Below, in pieces: positions 16,651 through 25,797 of a stretch of DNA of 59,404 bases. The position numbers were made by a program, and so were the translations under genes. The notes under the pieces are model-generated. The model was not told where the DNA came from, searched no databases, and was given only the letters and a program-made list of their open reading frames with translations. The stretch is from assembly GCF_001428665.1 (NCBI RefSeq), contig NZ_LMIJ01000024.1, positions 223,143 through 282,546 of the forward strand, written 5' to 3'. Every line of letters starts with the position of its first letter. The stretch's first letter is position 1. This DNA comes from Acidovorax sp. Root219 (lineage in GTDB: Bacteria; Pseudomonadota; Gammaproteobacteria; Burkholderiales; Burkholderiaceae_C).

Positions 16651-17511
16651 TCACAGCAGCACCGTGCCTTCGATGCAGGTGACGGAGCGCCCGCCCACCC
16701 ACACCTGGTGCCCGTCCTGGCGGATGTGCACCCGTCCTGCGCGGCCCAGGCATTCGCCCTGGGCCACCTGGTAGTGGTGCGGTGCCAGGCCTTCGGCGAT
16801 CAGCCATTCGGCCAGGCTGGCGTTGAGGCTGCCGGTCACCGGGTCCTCACGGTTGCCCATGGGGGCAGCAAAGGCGCGCACGACGACTCCGGGTCGGCTG
16901 GTGTCGCTGGCGCCGGTGCCCACGTGCACCACCCCGACCGACTGGCCCAGGTCCATCAGGCGCGCATGGTCGGGTTGCAGGCCGAGCACGGTGTCGGCGC
17001 TGTCGAGCAGCATGCCCAGCCATACCGGGCCGTTGTCCAGCAGCTGCGTGCCCAGGATCTGCGCCGGGCGCACACCGAGGGCGCTGGCGATCAGCGGCAC
17101 CAGCGCCGGGCTGGGCGCGCTGCGCTTGAGCGGCGGCGCGGCAAAGGCCAGGGTGTGGTCCTCGCGCCGGATGCGCACCATCCCCAGCGCGCATTCCTGC
17201 ACCACCAGGCCCTCCTGGCGCGGTGCGTTGCCTGCCTGCAGCCAGGCGTGGCAGGTGCCCAGCGTGGGGTGGCCGGCAAAGGGCAACTCACCCTGTGGGC
17301 TGAAGATGCGCAGCCGGTAGTCGGCGCCCTGCGCGCGGCCGGCCTCGGTGGGCGGCAGCAGAAAGGTGGTTTCCGACAGGTTCATCCACGCGGCAAAGCG
17401 GCGCATGTCCGCATCGCTCAGGTCCTCGGCCTCCAGCACCACGGCCACGGGGTTGCCGTCGCCGGGGTGGTCGCTGAAGACATCGATCTGCTTGAAGGGG
17501 CGTGGATGCAT
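16651..17511 (-). CDS. PhzF-family isomerase/epimerase, copy 2
   Basis: A 286-residue paralogue of the neighbouring PhzF protein, starting at MHPRPFKQIDVF (17511) to match copy 1. It has E47 in NLSETTF, GELPFAGHPTLGTCHAW and DPVTGSLNASLAEWL. The key residues are kept, so both copies look active. The 139-bp gap between the two copies has no recognisable site. The division of labour between the copies is unknown. Confidence 0.87.
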   Translation of the reverse strand: MHPRPFKQIDVFSDHPGDGNPVAVVLEAEDLSDADMRRFAAWMNLSETTFLLPPTEAGRAQGADYRLRIFSPQGELPFAGHPTLGTCHAWLQAGNAPRQEGLVVQECALGMVRIRREDHTLAFAAPPLKRSAPSPALVPLIASALGVRPAQILGTQLLDNGPVWLGMLLDSADTVLGLQPDHARLMDLGQSVGVVHVGTGASDTSRPGVVVRAFAAPMGNREDPVTGSLNASLAEWLIAEGLAPHHYQVAQGECLGRAGRVHIRQDGHQVWVGGRSVTCIEGTVLL

Positions 17512-17539
17512 GGTGCGGTCTTGCGGGCGGATGGTCCCG

Positions 17540-18166
17540 TCAGGATAACGCCTGGTCGAGCACGCCGCGCGCACCGGTGCGTGAACTCACCGCCTGGTAC
17601 CAGCGCTCCAGGTGCGGCCGGGCCGCCCTCTCCTGGGGCAGGCCCCACCAGCGGTGGATCTCGCAGCCCACCGGGATGTCGGCCATGGTGAAGCGCTCGC
17701 CTGCCAGGAAGGGTTGGCGCGCCAGGTGCGCGTCCAGCAGGTCCAGCAGGGGCTCGGTGGCCGCCACCGATGCGGCGATCAGCGCGTCATTGCGCTGCGC
17801 GGCCGGCGTGCGTATCCACTGGATAAAGGCATCGCGCCCCGCCGGGTTCAGCGTGGTCTGCTGCCAGTCCATCCACTGCTCGGCCGCAAAGCGCGTGGCG
17901 ATGTCCTCGGGGTAAAGCTCGCCCGGTGCATGCCGGGCGCACAGATAGCGCACGATGGGGTTCGACTCCCACAGCACGACGCCCGTGTCCTCGTCCTCGA
18001 TCAGCGGCACCAGGCCGTTGGGGTTCAGGGACAGGTAGTGCGCTTCGCGCACGATGCCGAACTGCCCACCCGCATCGGTGCGCTGCAGGCTGATGCCGAG
18101 CTCCTGCGCGGCCCAGACCACCTTGCGGACGTTGATGGACGACAGCCGTCCCCACAGGCGCAGCAC
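17540..18166 (-). CDS. glutathione S-transferase family protein
   Basis: A 208-residue cytoplasmic protein. The N-terminal thioredoxin-like domain (LRLWGRLSSINVRKVVWAAQELGI) has S9/S10 where the catalytic Ser/Cys sits. NPNGLVPLIEDEDTGVVLWESNPIVRYL is the glutathione-binding site, and the C-terminal helical domain contains LAGERFTMADIPVGCEIHRW. The start is a GTG at 18166, 5 bp after the aminotransferase stop. It could protect against or process reactive products of this operon (inference). Confidence 0.9.
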   Translation of the reverse strand: MLRLWGRLSSINVRKVVWAAQELGISLQRTDAGGQFGIVREAHYLSLNPNGLVPLIEDEDTGVVLWESNPIVRYLCARHAPGELYPEDIATRFAAEQWMDWQQTTLNPAGRDAFIQWIRTPAAQRNDALIAASVAATEPLLDLLDAHLARQPFLAGERFTMADIPVGCEIHRWWGLPQERAARPHLERWYQAVSSRTGARGVLDQALS

Positions 18167-18171
18167 GGTGC

Positions 18172-19383
18172 TCAGCCCTGTGCCCGGTGGTCGCGGATGG
18201 CCGCTGCCAGCGCCGCAATGCCGGTGGCGATCTGCTCGGCCGTGGAGGTCACGAACGACAGGCGCAGCGTGCGGTGGTCGGCATCGTCGGCGTAGAAGGC
18301 GGCGCCGGGCACGAAGGCCACATTGCGCTCCACGGCCTTGGGCAGCAGTTCGATGGCGCTCATGCCTTCGGGCAGGCGCACCCACAGGAACATGCCGCCG
18401 TCGGGCTTGTTCCATTCGACGGACAGGCCCTGCATCTCCTTGTCCAGCGCGGTCAGCATCGCGTCGCGCTGCTGTTTGTAGAGCGCGCGGATGGTGGGCA
18501 CATGGCGCTCCAGAAAGCCGCCCTTCATCACCTCGGCCACCATGCGCTGGTTGTAGCCGGGGGTGTGCAGGTCGGCTGCCTGCTTGGCCTGCAGCAGCTT
18601 GGGGTAGACCGCCTTGGGCGCCACCAGGTAACCCAGGCGCAGGCCCGGGGCCAGCACCTTGGAGAACGAGCCCATGTAGATGCAGCCATCGGGGTTGCGC
18701 GCGGTCAGCGGTGCGGGCGGCGGGCCGTCGAACCACAGGTCGCCATAGGGGTTGTCTTCGACCAGCGGGAGGTTCAGCTCGGCGGCCTTGGCCACCAGCT
18801 CGGCGCGGCGCGCATCGCTCATGGTGCGGCCCGTGGGGTTCTGGAAATTGGGCAGCACGTACAGGAAACGTGCCTTGTCGGCGCCCGTGCCGACCTTGGC
18901 CACCAGGTCATCGATGCGCACACCCTGCTCGTCGCTGGCCACCGCCACCACCTTGGGTTCCATGGGCGTGAAGGCCTGGATGGCACCCAGGTAGGTCGGC
19001 GTTTCCACCAGAACGCGGCTGTCGGTGTCGATCAGCACCTTGGCGATCAGGTCCAGCCCCTGCTGCGAGCCGGTGGTGATCAGCACTTGCTCCGGGTCCA
19101 CATCCCAGGGCAGGAAGGCGGCGATGGCTTCGCGCAGCGGGGCAAAGCCCTCGCTCGACGCGTACTGCAGCGCCGAAGGGCCGTCGTTGGCCAGCACGGC
19201 GGCCGAGGCGGCCGCGAAGGCTTCGACCGGGAAGGTCTTGGGCGAGGGCAGGCCGCCGGCCAGGCTGATGATGCCGGGCTTTTCCGTGACCTTGAGGATT
19301 TCGCGGATGACCGAGGGGTTCATGCGCTCGGCGCGGCGCGCCAGGGTCCAGGGGCTGGTGTGGGGAAGGTCGTTCAGTTTCAC
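18172..19383 (-). CDS. PLP-dependent aminotransferase (2-aminoadipate/LysN type)
   Basis: A 403-residue fold-type I aminotransferase. LAGGLPSPKTFP (residues 41-52), NFQNPTGRTMSD (179-190), the EDNPYGDLW strand, and the PLP lysine K242 in GSFSKVLAPGLRLGYL are all present. The pattern matches the aminotransferases related to MocR C-terminal domains (LysN, 2-aminoadipate aminotransferase). It lies near a MocR regulator of similar fold. Substrate probably a branched, aromatic or long-chain amino acid. Confidence 0.9.
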   Translation of the reverse strand: MKLNDLPHTSPWTLARRAERMNPSVIREILKVTEKPGIISLAGGLPSPKTFPVEAFAAASAAVLANDGPSALQYASSEGFAPLREAIAAFLPWDVDPEQVLITTGSQQGLDLIAKVLIDTDSRVLVETPTYLGAIQAFTPMEPKVVAVASDEQGVRIDDLVAKVGTGADKARFLYVLPNFQNPTGRTMSDARRAELVAKAAELNLPLVEDNPYGDLWFDGPPPAPLTARNPDGCIYMGSFSKVLAPGLRLGYLVAPKAVYPKLLQAKQAADLHTPGYNQRMVAEVMKGGFLERHVPTIRALYKQQRDAMLTALDKEMQGLSVEWNKPDGGMFLWVRLPEGMSAIELLPKAVERNVAFVPGAAFYADDADHRTLRLSFVTSTAEQIATGIAALAAAIRDHRAQG

Positions 19384-19462
19384 TCTCGGTCTCCTGCGGT
19401 GGTCCTAAGAACCTGTTGCAAAGTCATCAGAAAAAAGGGTATTTCACGGCGCCCTGGTACTT

Positions 19463-19792
19463 TCAGTCCACGATGAACAGCGTGGCACCCAAAGGGGCGG
19501 TGGAGCGGTGCGGTTCCGCATTGTCCGCCACCTGGTAGCTCATGCCGGGAGTCAACGTGAACTGTCGGCCGTCCTGCAACTCGGTGTGCAGCTCGCCGGC
19601 CAGGCACAGCAGCACATGGCCCTTGGTGCACCAGTGGTCGGACACATAGCCGGGCGTGTACTCCACCTTGCGCACGCGCAACTCGCCGTACTGCAGCGTC
19701 TGCCAGAAGGCCTGGCCGGCCTGGGCGCTCTTCTCGACGCGCTCGACCTGGCTCCAGTCGGTGGCGGCGAAGGGGATGTCGTTCATCTGCAT
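19463..19792 (-). CDS. DHCW-motif cupin-fold protein
   Basis: A 109-residue single cupin. The motif SDHWCTKGHVLLCLAGELHTEL contains the DHCW-type signature (DHWC) of this small family. QMNDIPFAATDW is the typical N-terminus. The metal and substrate are unknown. An in-frame ATG two codons later (19786) is an alternative start. It is 5 bp from the DMT exporter stop. Confidence 0.8.
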   Translation of the reverse strand: MQMNDIPFAATDWSQVERVEKSAQAGQAFWQTLQYGELRVRKVEYTPGYVSDHWCTKGHVLLCLAGELHTELQDGRQFTLTPGMSYQVADNAEPHRSTAPLGATLFIVD

Positions 19793-19797
19793 TGGGC

Positions 19798-20760
19798 TCA
19801 GTCCTTCACGGGCGCAAGGGGGCCGGGCGGTGTCGCGGGGGCGTGCGGTGCCGCCTGGTGCACGGGCATGCGCTTGCCCAGGAACACCGTGGCGATCACG
19901 GCCAGGGCAAACCCGACCGTGGTGAGGTCCAGGTGCTCGCCCAGCAGCGGCACCGCGAACAGCAGGCTCAGAAACGGCTGGATCAGCTGGATCTGGCTGA
20001 CCCGCACGGCACCCAGCGCCAGCGCGCGGTACCAGGCGAAAAAGCCGATCCACATCGAGAACAGGGCCACATAGGCAAACCCCACCCAGCTCATGGTGCC
20101 GATGGCGGACGGCACGGCCGGCGCGAACCACCAAGTCACGGGCAGGGTCAGCGGCAGGGCGCAGGCCAGCACCCAGCAGATCACCTGCTCGGCCCCCAGG
20201 CTGGGCGTGAGCCGCGCGCCGCCGATGTAGCCCAGGGCACCCGTCGTCATGGAAATGATGAGGAAGATGTTGGCCGCGCCCAGGTAGAAGCCGCCGGCGC
20301 GCCAGGCCATGAAGCCCAGCACCAAGCCGCTGCCCAGCACGGCGCAGGCCCAGAAGCCGGCCGACGGGCGTTGCCGGAACCACAGGGCACCGAGCACGGC
20401 CGTGGACAGCGGCAGCAGCGCGGTGACCACGGCCCCGTGCGTGCTGGGCACATGCCGCAGCGCCAGCGCGAGGAACAGCGGAAAGCCGACGATGACACCG
20501 AAGGCCGTGACGCCCAGCACGGGCCACTGCGACCGCACGGGAACCCGCAGGCGCCCCTGGGCGTGCTGCCAGCCCAGGTAGGCCAACGACAGCAGCCCCG
20601 CCACGGCCGCACGGCCGAAGGTGACGAACCAGGGCGACAGCTGCGGTGCATCGACCGGGCCGACGGCCAGGCGCGTCATCGGCAGCGTGGCGGCGAACAA
20701 GGTGACGCCCACCAGGCCCCAGACCAGGGCTTCGCGTTCTTGAGCGTGGTTCATGGTCAT
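19798..20760 (-). CDS. DMT-superfamily exporter (EamA-type)
   Basis: A 320-residue inner-membrane transporter with about ten hydrophobic segments in two EamA repeats (VWGLVGVTLFAATLPMTRLA; GALGYIGGARLTPSLGAEQV; the second repeat ends LLFAVPLLGEHLDLTTVGFA). The start ATG at 20760 overlaps the stop of the LysE gene (ATGA). It probably exports a metabolite. Three exporters in one run suggest that disposal of the substrate or product is a main purpose of this module. Confidence 0.88.
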   Translation of the reverse strand: MTMNHAQEREALVWGLVGVTLFAATLPMTRLAVGPVDAPQLSPWFVTFGRAAVAGLLSLAYLGWQHAQGRLRVPVRSQWPVLGVTAFGVIVGFPLFLALALRHVPSTHGAVVTALLPLSTAVLGALWFRQRPSAGFWACAVLGSGLVLGFMAWRAGGFYLGAANIFLIISMTTGALGYIGGARLTPSLGAEQVICWVLACALPLTLPVTWWFAPAVPSAIGTMSWVGFAYVALFSMWIGFFAWYRALALGAVRVSQIQLIQPFLSLLFAVPLLGEHLDLTTVGFALAVIATVFLGKRMPVHQAAPHAPATPPGPLAPVKD

Positions 20761-21371
20761 AGCGTCACCATCCAGGCAGCCGTGGCCACCAGCACCCCGG
20801 CCAGCGCGCGGTTGAACCAGAGCAGGCGCGAACCCTGCGCCAGCCACTGGCGCAGCAGCGAGCCGACCAGGGCATAGACGAAATTGCTCGTGAAGGCGAA
20901 CACCATCATCACGCCGCAGATGATGGCCAGGCGCTCACCGGGGTTGGCCGAGGGCTGGCCGGCGGCATTCACCACCCAGCCCGCGCTGAGCGTGAGCGCC
21001 AGCATCCAGGCCTTGATGTTCACGAACTGCAGGCCCACGCCCTGCCAGAAGGTGACGGAGAGGCGCGCGCTGTCCACGTCCGAGAGCTGGCCGGCGCGGC
21101 TGAGCTTCCAGGCCAGCCAGAGCATGTATGCCACGCCGAGCAAGGTCACGGCCATGCGCAGGGCCGGCACGCCGGTGATCAGGGCGCCCAGGCCCAGGCC
21201 GCTCACCAGCATCAGCAAGGTCCAGCCCGTGGGCACGGCCAGGCAGAAGTTGAGTGCCCGGCGCAGACCCAGATTGGCCGCGAGCGCGGTGGACAGGGTG
21301 GTGTTGGGCCCCGGCGAAAAGCTCATCGCGGTGCAGAAGACCAGCAGGGCAGTGAGTTCGGCGGCGGTCAT
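20757..21371 (-). CDS. LysE/RhtB-family amino-acid exporter, second copy
   Basis: A 204-residue inner-membrane protein with the LysE opening ELTALLVFCTAMSFSPGPNTTL (SPGPN motif). YMLWLAWKLSR and FVNIKAWMLALTLSAGW are the other family motifs. It is the first gene of the minus-strand run and diverges from the MocR regulator across the repeats at 21431-21482. It is not close to the other LysE (14266), so this is not a recent tandem copy. Confidence 0.9.
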   Translation of the reverse strand: MTAAELTALLVFCTAMSFSPGPNTTLSTALAANLGLRRALNFCLAVPTGWTLLMLVSGLGLGALITGVPALRMAVTLLGVAYMLWLAWKLSRAGQLSDVDSARLSVTFWQGVGLQFVNIKAWMLALTLSAGWVVNAAGQPSANPGERLAIICGVMMVFAFTSNFVYALVGSLLRQWLAQGSRLLWFNRALAGVLVATAAWMVTL

Positions 21372-21430
21372 GGGTGGGGGCTTTGAAATCGTGGGCTTGT
21401 CAGCGTCTGGCCTTCACTGTAATCTTCTGC

Positions 21431-21482
21431 ACCAATACACAACCAGTACAGTACAGCAGCGCAGTTGGTGATCTGTATTGGT
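21431..21482. promoter_or_regulatory. MocR-type operator repeats between divergent genes
   Basis: ACCAATACA (21431-21439) and TGTATTGGT (21474-21482) form a perfect 9-bp inverted repeat. ACCAGTACA (21442-21450) is a one-mismatch direct repeat 11 bp from the first, one helical turn. A mix of direct and inverted repeats in the divergent promoter is typical of MocR regulators such as PdxR and GabR. It would control both the regulator and the LysE-led operon. Confidence 0.6.
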
Positions 21483-21519
21483 TGTCATGGCAGTACACAG
21501 GCCCTGTGAGGATTCCCGC

Positions 21520-22986
21520 ATGCTGATGAAGACCACCACCCAGTCGCTCACCGAGCAGCTTTCGGCGCGCTTTGGTGAGCGCATCCGCAACCGGCTGCTG
21601 GCGCCGGGCGCGCGCCTGCCCTCGGTGCGCCAGTGCGCGCTGCAGCACAGCGTGAGCCCGTCGACCGTGGTGGCCGCCTACGACCAGTTGCTGGCCCAGG
21701 GTCTGGTGGAGGCGCGCAAGAACCGGGGCTTCTTCGTGCGCGAACTGGCCCCCGTGGGGGCCGATGCGCCGGCCACCGTGGATGCGGTGGCCATGGAGGC
21801 CGCGGGTGGCAACTGGACCACGGCCCACTGGTTCGCTGCGCGCGGCGCCGGGCGGGGCTCGCCGCCGGTGAACGCCACGGCGCTGATCCGGGGCATGTTC
21901 CACAAGATCAGCGACAAGCCCCAGCCCGGCATGGGGGTGCTGCCGCCGCAGTGGCTCGAATCCACCTTCATGCCCGCGGCGGTGCGCAAGGTCACCAGCA
22001 CCCGGGCGCTGCAGGAATACTCGCTGCAGTACGGCGAGCCGCTGGGCGACAGCGGGCTGCGCCGTCTGCTGGTCAAGAAGCTGGCCCAGTTGAGCGTGCA
22101 CACCGTGCCCGAGAACATCATCACCACCGTGGGTGCCACGCATGCGCTCGACATCGTGAGCCGCACGCTGCTGCGCCCGGGCGATCCGGTGATGGTGGAG
22201 GAGCCCGGCTGGGCCGTGGAGTTCGCGCGCCTGGCGGCCCTGGGCATGCACATCCTGCCGGTGCCGCGCCGCGCCGACGGGCCCGACCTGGAGGTGATGG
22301 CCCGCTACTGCGAGGTGCACAAGCCCAAGCTCTACGTGAGCGTGAGCGTGTTCCACAACCCCACGGGCTACTGCCTCTCGCCGGGCAGCGCGCACCGCAT
22401 CCTGCAACTGGCCAACCAGCACAATTTCCACATCGTCGAGGACGACACCTACAGCCATATCGCGCCCGAACATGCCACGCGCCTGACGGCGCTCGACGGC
22501 CTGCAGCGCACCATCTACGTGAGCGGCTTTGCCAAGATTCTTGCGCCCAACTGGCGCATCGGCTTCCTGGCCGCGCCGCCGGCCCTGGTCGAGCAACTGC
22601 TCGATACCAAGCTGCTGGCCACCCTGACCACGCCCGCGCTGCTGGAGAAGGCCCTGGCGCTGTGCATCGAGCAGGGGCAACTGCGCCGCCATGCAGAGCG
22701 CATCCGCACCCGGCTTGATGCCGCGCGCTCGCGCAGTGTCAAGCTGGCGCTCAGCGCAGGCTGCACCTTCGCGGCCGACCCGGCGGGCCTGTTCGGCTGG
22801 GTGGATACCGGGGTGGACACCGATGCGCTGTCGCAGCGCATGCTGGACGAGGGCTATCTGCTGGCACCGGGCGCGTTGTTCCACGCCGAGCGCAAGCCCA
22901 GCACGCTCATGCGCATCAACTTCGCGACCACGCAGGACGCCACGTTCTGGCGCACCTTCGAGCGCATCGTCCGGCAAACCCGCTGA
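21520..22986 (+). CDS. MocR-type GntR/aminotransferase transcriptional regulator
   Basis: A 488-residue regulator. The N-terminal GntR winged helix-turn-helix (residues 8-78: RIRNRLLAPGARLPSVRQCA, then SPSTVVAAYDQLLAQGLVEA) is joined by a linker to a fold-type I aminotransferase-like domain with FHNPTGYCLSP (278-288) and the PLP lysine K339 in VSGFAKILAPNWRIGFL. Such proteins sense PLP or an amino compound through the second domain. I chose the ATG at 21520, preceded by a GAGGA ribosome site; starts at 21478 and 21487 would fall inside or next to the operator repeats. It diverges from the LysE-led operon. Confidence 0.88.
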   Translation: MLMKTTTQSLTEQLSARFGERIRNRLLAPGARLPSVRQCALQHSVSPSTVVAAYDQLLAQGLVEARKNRGFFVRELAPVGADAPATVDAVAMEAAGGNWTTAHWFAARGAGRGSPPVNATALIRGMFHKISDKPQPGMGVLPPQWLESTFMPAAVRKVTSTRALQEYSLQYGEPLGDSGLRRLLVKKLAQLSVHTVPENIITTVGATHALDIVSRTLLRPGDPVMVEEPGWAVEFARLAALGMHILPVPRRADGPDLEVMARYCEVHKPKLYVSVSVFHNPTGYCLSPGSAHRILQLANQHNFHIVEDDTYSHIAPEHATRLTALDGLQRTIYVSGFAKILAPNWRIGFLAAPPALVEQLLDTKLLATLTTPALLEKALALCIEQGQLRRHAERIRTRLDAARSRSVKLALSAGCTFAADPAGLFGWVDTGVDTDALSQRMLDEGYLLAPGALFHAERKPSTLMRINFATTQDATFWRTFERIVRQTR

Positions 22987-23048
22987 CCGCGCGGGCGCCG
23001 TCACCTTCGCTGCCTACAATGGCCTTTTGATCTGATCGCAAGGGAACC

Positions 23049-24548
23049 ATGGACCTACAAGGACGCTGGGCCGCAATGACCGATGGCCTGCAGTCCATGG
23101 TGCAGTTCTTTCCCGGTGGGCATGAGGGGCTGCTGACCACCATCTCCGTGGCCTGGAGCCTGTACATCGCCGTGCTGGCGGTGTGGATCATTCTGCAAAA
23201 GCGCGCCCCGGTCTCCACGCTGAGCTGGATCCTGTCGATGGCGCTGCTGCCCTTCGTGGGCTACGTGGTCTATTACTTCTTCGGCCCGCAGCGGCTGCGC
23301 AAGCAGCGTCTGAAGCGCATGCGCAGCCAGTCGGCGCTGTATGCCCATGCCGACTTTGCCAGCCTGCGCGGCACGGCGGCCGCCGCACCCCAGGCCCTGC
23401 GGCAACTGGTGCTGCTGGGCGAGGCCAGCTGTGACCTGCGCGTCTCCACCGCCACCCAGGTGGACCTGCTGGTCGACGGGGCCGAGACCTTTGGCGCTAT
23501 CTTCGACGCCATCCGTGCCGCGCGCCACCATGTGCACCTGGAGTACTACATCTTCGAGCCCGACGGCATTGGCACGGCCCTGCGCGACCTGCTGGTGGAC
23601 AAGGCGCGAGAGGGCGTGATCGTGCGGCTGCTGGTCGATGCGCTGGGCTCCAAGCGGCTGGATCGGCGCTTCCTGGCACCGCTGCAGGAGGCGGGCGTGC
23701 AGGTGGCCTTCTTCCATGCATCACGCATCGGGCGCCGATTGCGGCCGGTGATCAACTTCCGCACCCACCGCAAGATCGTGGTCTGCGACGGCGTCGTGGG
23801 CTTCACGGGCGGCATCAACATCACCGACGAGGAGGACCAGCGCGCCCGGCGCGATGCCTACCACGACGTGCACCTGCGCATCGAGGGCGGGGCCGTGCGC
23901 CTGCTGCAGATGACCTTCATGGAAGACTGGGTCTACACCACGGGCGAGGGCCCCGGTGCCGTGGCGCGCGAGAGCCGGCAACTGCTGCCCACCACCGAGC
24001 CGGGCGACCATCCGGTGCAGATCCTCACCTCGGGCCCGGACAATGCCAACGAGGCCATCCACCGCATGTACGTGGCGGCCATCCACATGGCGGCAGACCG
24101 GGTCTGGCTCACCACGCCGTATTTCGTGCCCGGCGAGCCCGCGCTCATGGCACTGACCAGCGCGGCGCTGCGCGGGGTGGACGTGCGCATTCTCGTGCCC
24201 CGGCGCAGCGATTCCTTCGTGGTGAGTGCGGCGGCGCGCTCCTACTTCGACGAGCTGATTGCTGCGGGCGTCAAGGTCTGGGAGTACACGGCCGGCATGC
24301 TGCACTCCAAGACCATGCTGGTGGACGACCAATGCGCCTTCATCGGCACCGCCAATTTCGACAACCGCAGCTTCCGGCTCAATTTCGAGGTCTGCGCCGT
24401 GGTGTACGGGCAGGCACTGGCGCTGCCCCTGGCCCGGCAATTCGAGATGGACCTGCGCAGCTCCAGTGCCGTGCAGGCGCGCCGCCGCCAGGCCTTCGTG
24501 CCGCGCCTGGGCGATGCCGCAGCCCGTCTGTTCTCGCCGCTGCTGTAG
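23049..24548 (+). CDS. cls: cardiolipin synthase
   Basis: A 499-residue inner-membrane phospholipase-D-superfamily enzyme that joins two phosphatidylglycerols (or related lipids) into cardiolipin. Two N-terminal membrane segments (about residues 29-50 and 58-80) are followed by two HKD motifs: H240-K242-D247 in THRKIVVCDG and H419-K421 in HSKTMLVDD. FGPQRLRKQR is the post-helix basic stretch. A TACAAT about 30 nt before the ATG and an AAGGGAA ribosome site fit an ordinary promoter and leader. The 3' end converges on the HDOD gene with a 16-bp gap. Confidence 0.92.
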   Translation: MDLQGRWAAMTDGLQSMVQFFPGGHEGLLTTISVAWSLYIAVLAVWIILQKRAPVSTLSWILSMALLPFVGYVVYYFFGPQRLRKQRLKRMRSQSALYAHADFASLRGTAAAAPQALRQLVLLGEASCDLRVSTATQVDLLVDGAETFGAIFDAIRAARHHVHLEYYIFEPDGIGTALRDLLVDKAREGVIVRLLVDALGSKRLDRRFLAPLQEAGVQVAFFHASRIGRRLRPVINFRTHRKIVVCDGVVGFTGGINITDEEDQRARRDAYHDVHLRIEGGAVRLLQMTFMEDWVYTTGEGPGAVARESRQLLPTTEPGDHPVQILTSGPDNANEAIHRMYVAAIHMAADRVWLTTPYFVPGEPALMALTSAALRGVDVRILVPRRSDSFVVSAAARSYFDELIAAGVKVWEYTAGMLHSKTMLVDDQCAFIGTANFDNRSFRLNFEVCAVVYGQALALPLARQFEMDLRSSSAVQARRRQAFVPRLGDAAARLFSPLL

Positions 24549-24564
24549 CGGCTCGAGGGGGCTC

Positions 24565-25797
24565 CTAGCGTTGTACTTCGATGTCGGAGAGCACGCGCAG
24601 CAGGCCGCGGTTGACTTCTTCGAGGTCCATCTCCTGCGTCTCGCACAGGTGGCGGATGGCGCTCGCATCGCCCGTCTCCAGTGCGCAGGCCATCTGCAGG
24701 CTGGCGGCATAGGGGCCCGTGCGCAGCACGGTGGCATCGTAGATGCGCTCGGACAGCGGGATGCGGTGCAGGATGGTGCCCAGGGGCTCCTGCATCAGCT
24801 CGTCGATCTGCGACAGCAGGCCGCACAGGTAGATCTCGCGGCGCAGGTCGTTCTCCACACCGGCGTTGAGCAGCTGCGTCATGAGCTTGGCGCGCAGCAC
24901 CATGGATTCGCGCACGGGCAGCATGTTGGGGTCGGTGTTGGCGTGGGGCAACTGGTCGGACAGCCAGCGCTTGATGGAGCCATAGCCCATCATCACCAGC
25001 CCCCGGCGCAGCGAGTCGATGCCGGTGCGCAGGCCGAGGGCCGCCGAGTTGGTGTAGACCATGAAGCGGTAGGCCAGCAGCGGGTCCTCGCCCATGATGT
25101 CCTCGAAGGTCTCCAGCGACTGCTCGGCGTCGATGGCTTTCTGCAGCTTGGCGATCACCGCGTGCGAGGGCTGCTGCGGCGTGTGTCGCAGGGTGTAGAG
25201 CACGTCTTCCGTGGGCCAGCCGGCCAGGGCCAGGGCGTTGTGCTTGTCCAGGCAGTGCTCCATGAGGGCACGGCTGGGGATGTTCTCGTACATCTGGCCG
25301 GCCAGGATGGGGCTCACGGCACGGGCAGGCGCCTTGCCCGCCGGGCTGCCGGGCCGCGGGTTGGCCTGCAGGGCGGCTACCGCGTCGGCCGGCGTCAGGC
25401 TCAGCAGGCTGTTGTCGAAACACTGGGCCACGGCAGGCTCGGGCAGCTTGCCGATGTCGCCGCGCCACACCAGCTTCAAGCCGCGCTGGTGCGCGGCTTT
25501 CACGAGGGCATAGATGCCCGAATCCTGCAGCCAGTCACCCCGCACCTCGATCCACGGGGCGCCCCGGGGCGCATGTTCAAGCATGTCGGCCAGCACCTGG
25601 TGGGTCTGGGGCGACAGCAGCAGGGGGGGCGAGCTGGCCGACCACAGCTCCTGCAGCGTGCGCAGCAGGTGGCCGGTGTCCACCATGCTGGCGGGAGATT
25701 CGTTCTGGACGTACAGCTCTATGGCTGCAAGCTTGCGGGCGCGATTCCACAGGGGGCGGTACCCCAGGATCAGGCTGCCGAGGACGGATTGGACCAT
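24565..25797 (-). CDS. EAL/HDOD-domain signalling protein
   Basis: A 410-residue protein of the YuxH type. The N-terminal part (residues 1-190, LGYRPLWNRARKLAAIELYVQN and VRGDWLQDSGIYALVKAAHQ) is a degenerate EAL-like domain without the catalytic EAL motif; the C-terminal part (about 195-390, PTEDVLYTLRHTPQQPSHAV, FMVYTNSAALGLRTGID) is an HDOD domain. Family members regulate motility or c-di-GMP signalling. It lies directly downstream of flgL on the same strand, so a motility link is likely (inference). Confidence 0.82.
   Translation of the reverse strand: MVQSVLGSLILGYRPLWNRARKLAAIELYVQNESPASMVDTGHLLRTLQELWSASSPPLLLSPQTHQVLADMLEHAPRGAPWIEVRGDWLQDSGIYALVKAAHQRGLKLVWRGDIGKLPEPAVAQCFDNSLLSLTPADAVAALQANPRPGSPAGKAPARAVSPILAGQMYENIPSRALMEHCLDKHNALALAGWPTEDVLYTLRHTPQQPSHAVIAKLQKAIDAEQSLETFEDIMGEDPLLAYRFMVYTNSAALGLRTGIDSLRRGLVMMGYGSIKRWLSDQLPHANTDPNMLPVRESMVLRAKLMTQLLNAGVENDLRREIYLCGLLSQIDELMQEPLGTILHRIPLSERIYDATVLRTGPYAASLQMACALETGDASAIRHLCETQEMDLEEVNRGLLRVLSDIEVQR

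Noticed and set aside
15633..17511. Phenazine biosynthesis cluster.
   Set aside because: Only PhzF-family genes are present; none of phzA, B, D, E or G is seen.
23721..24737. Minus-strand open frame opposite cardiolipin synthase.
   Set aside because: The plus-strand frame has both HKD motifs; the reverse frame has no family features.
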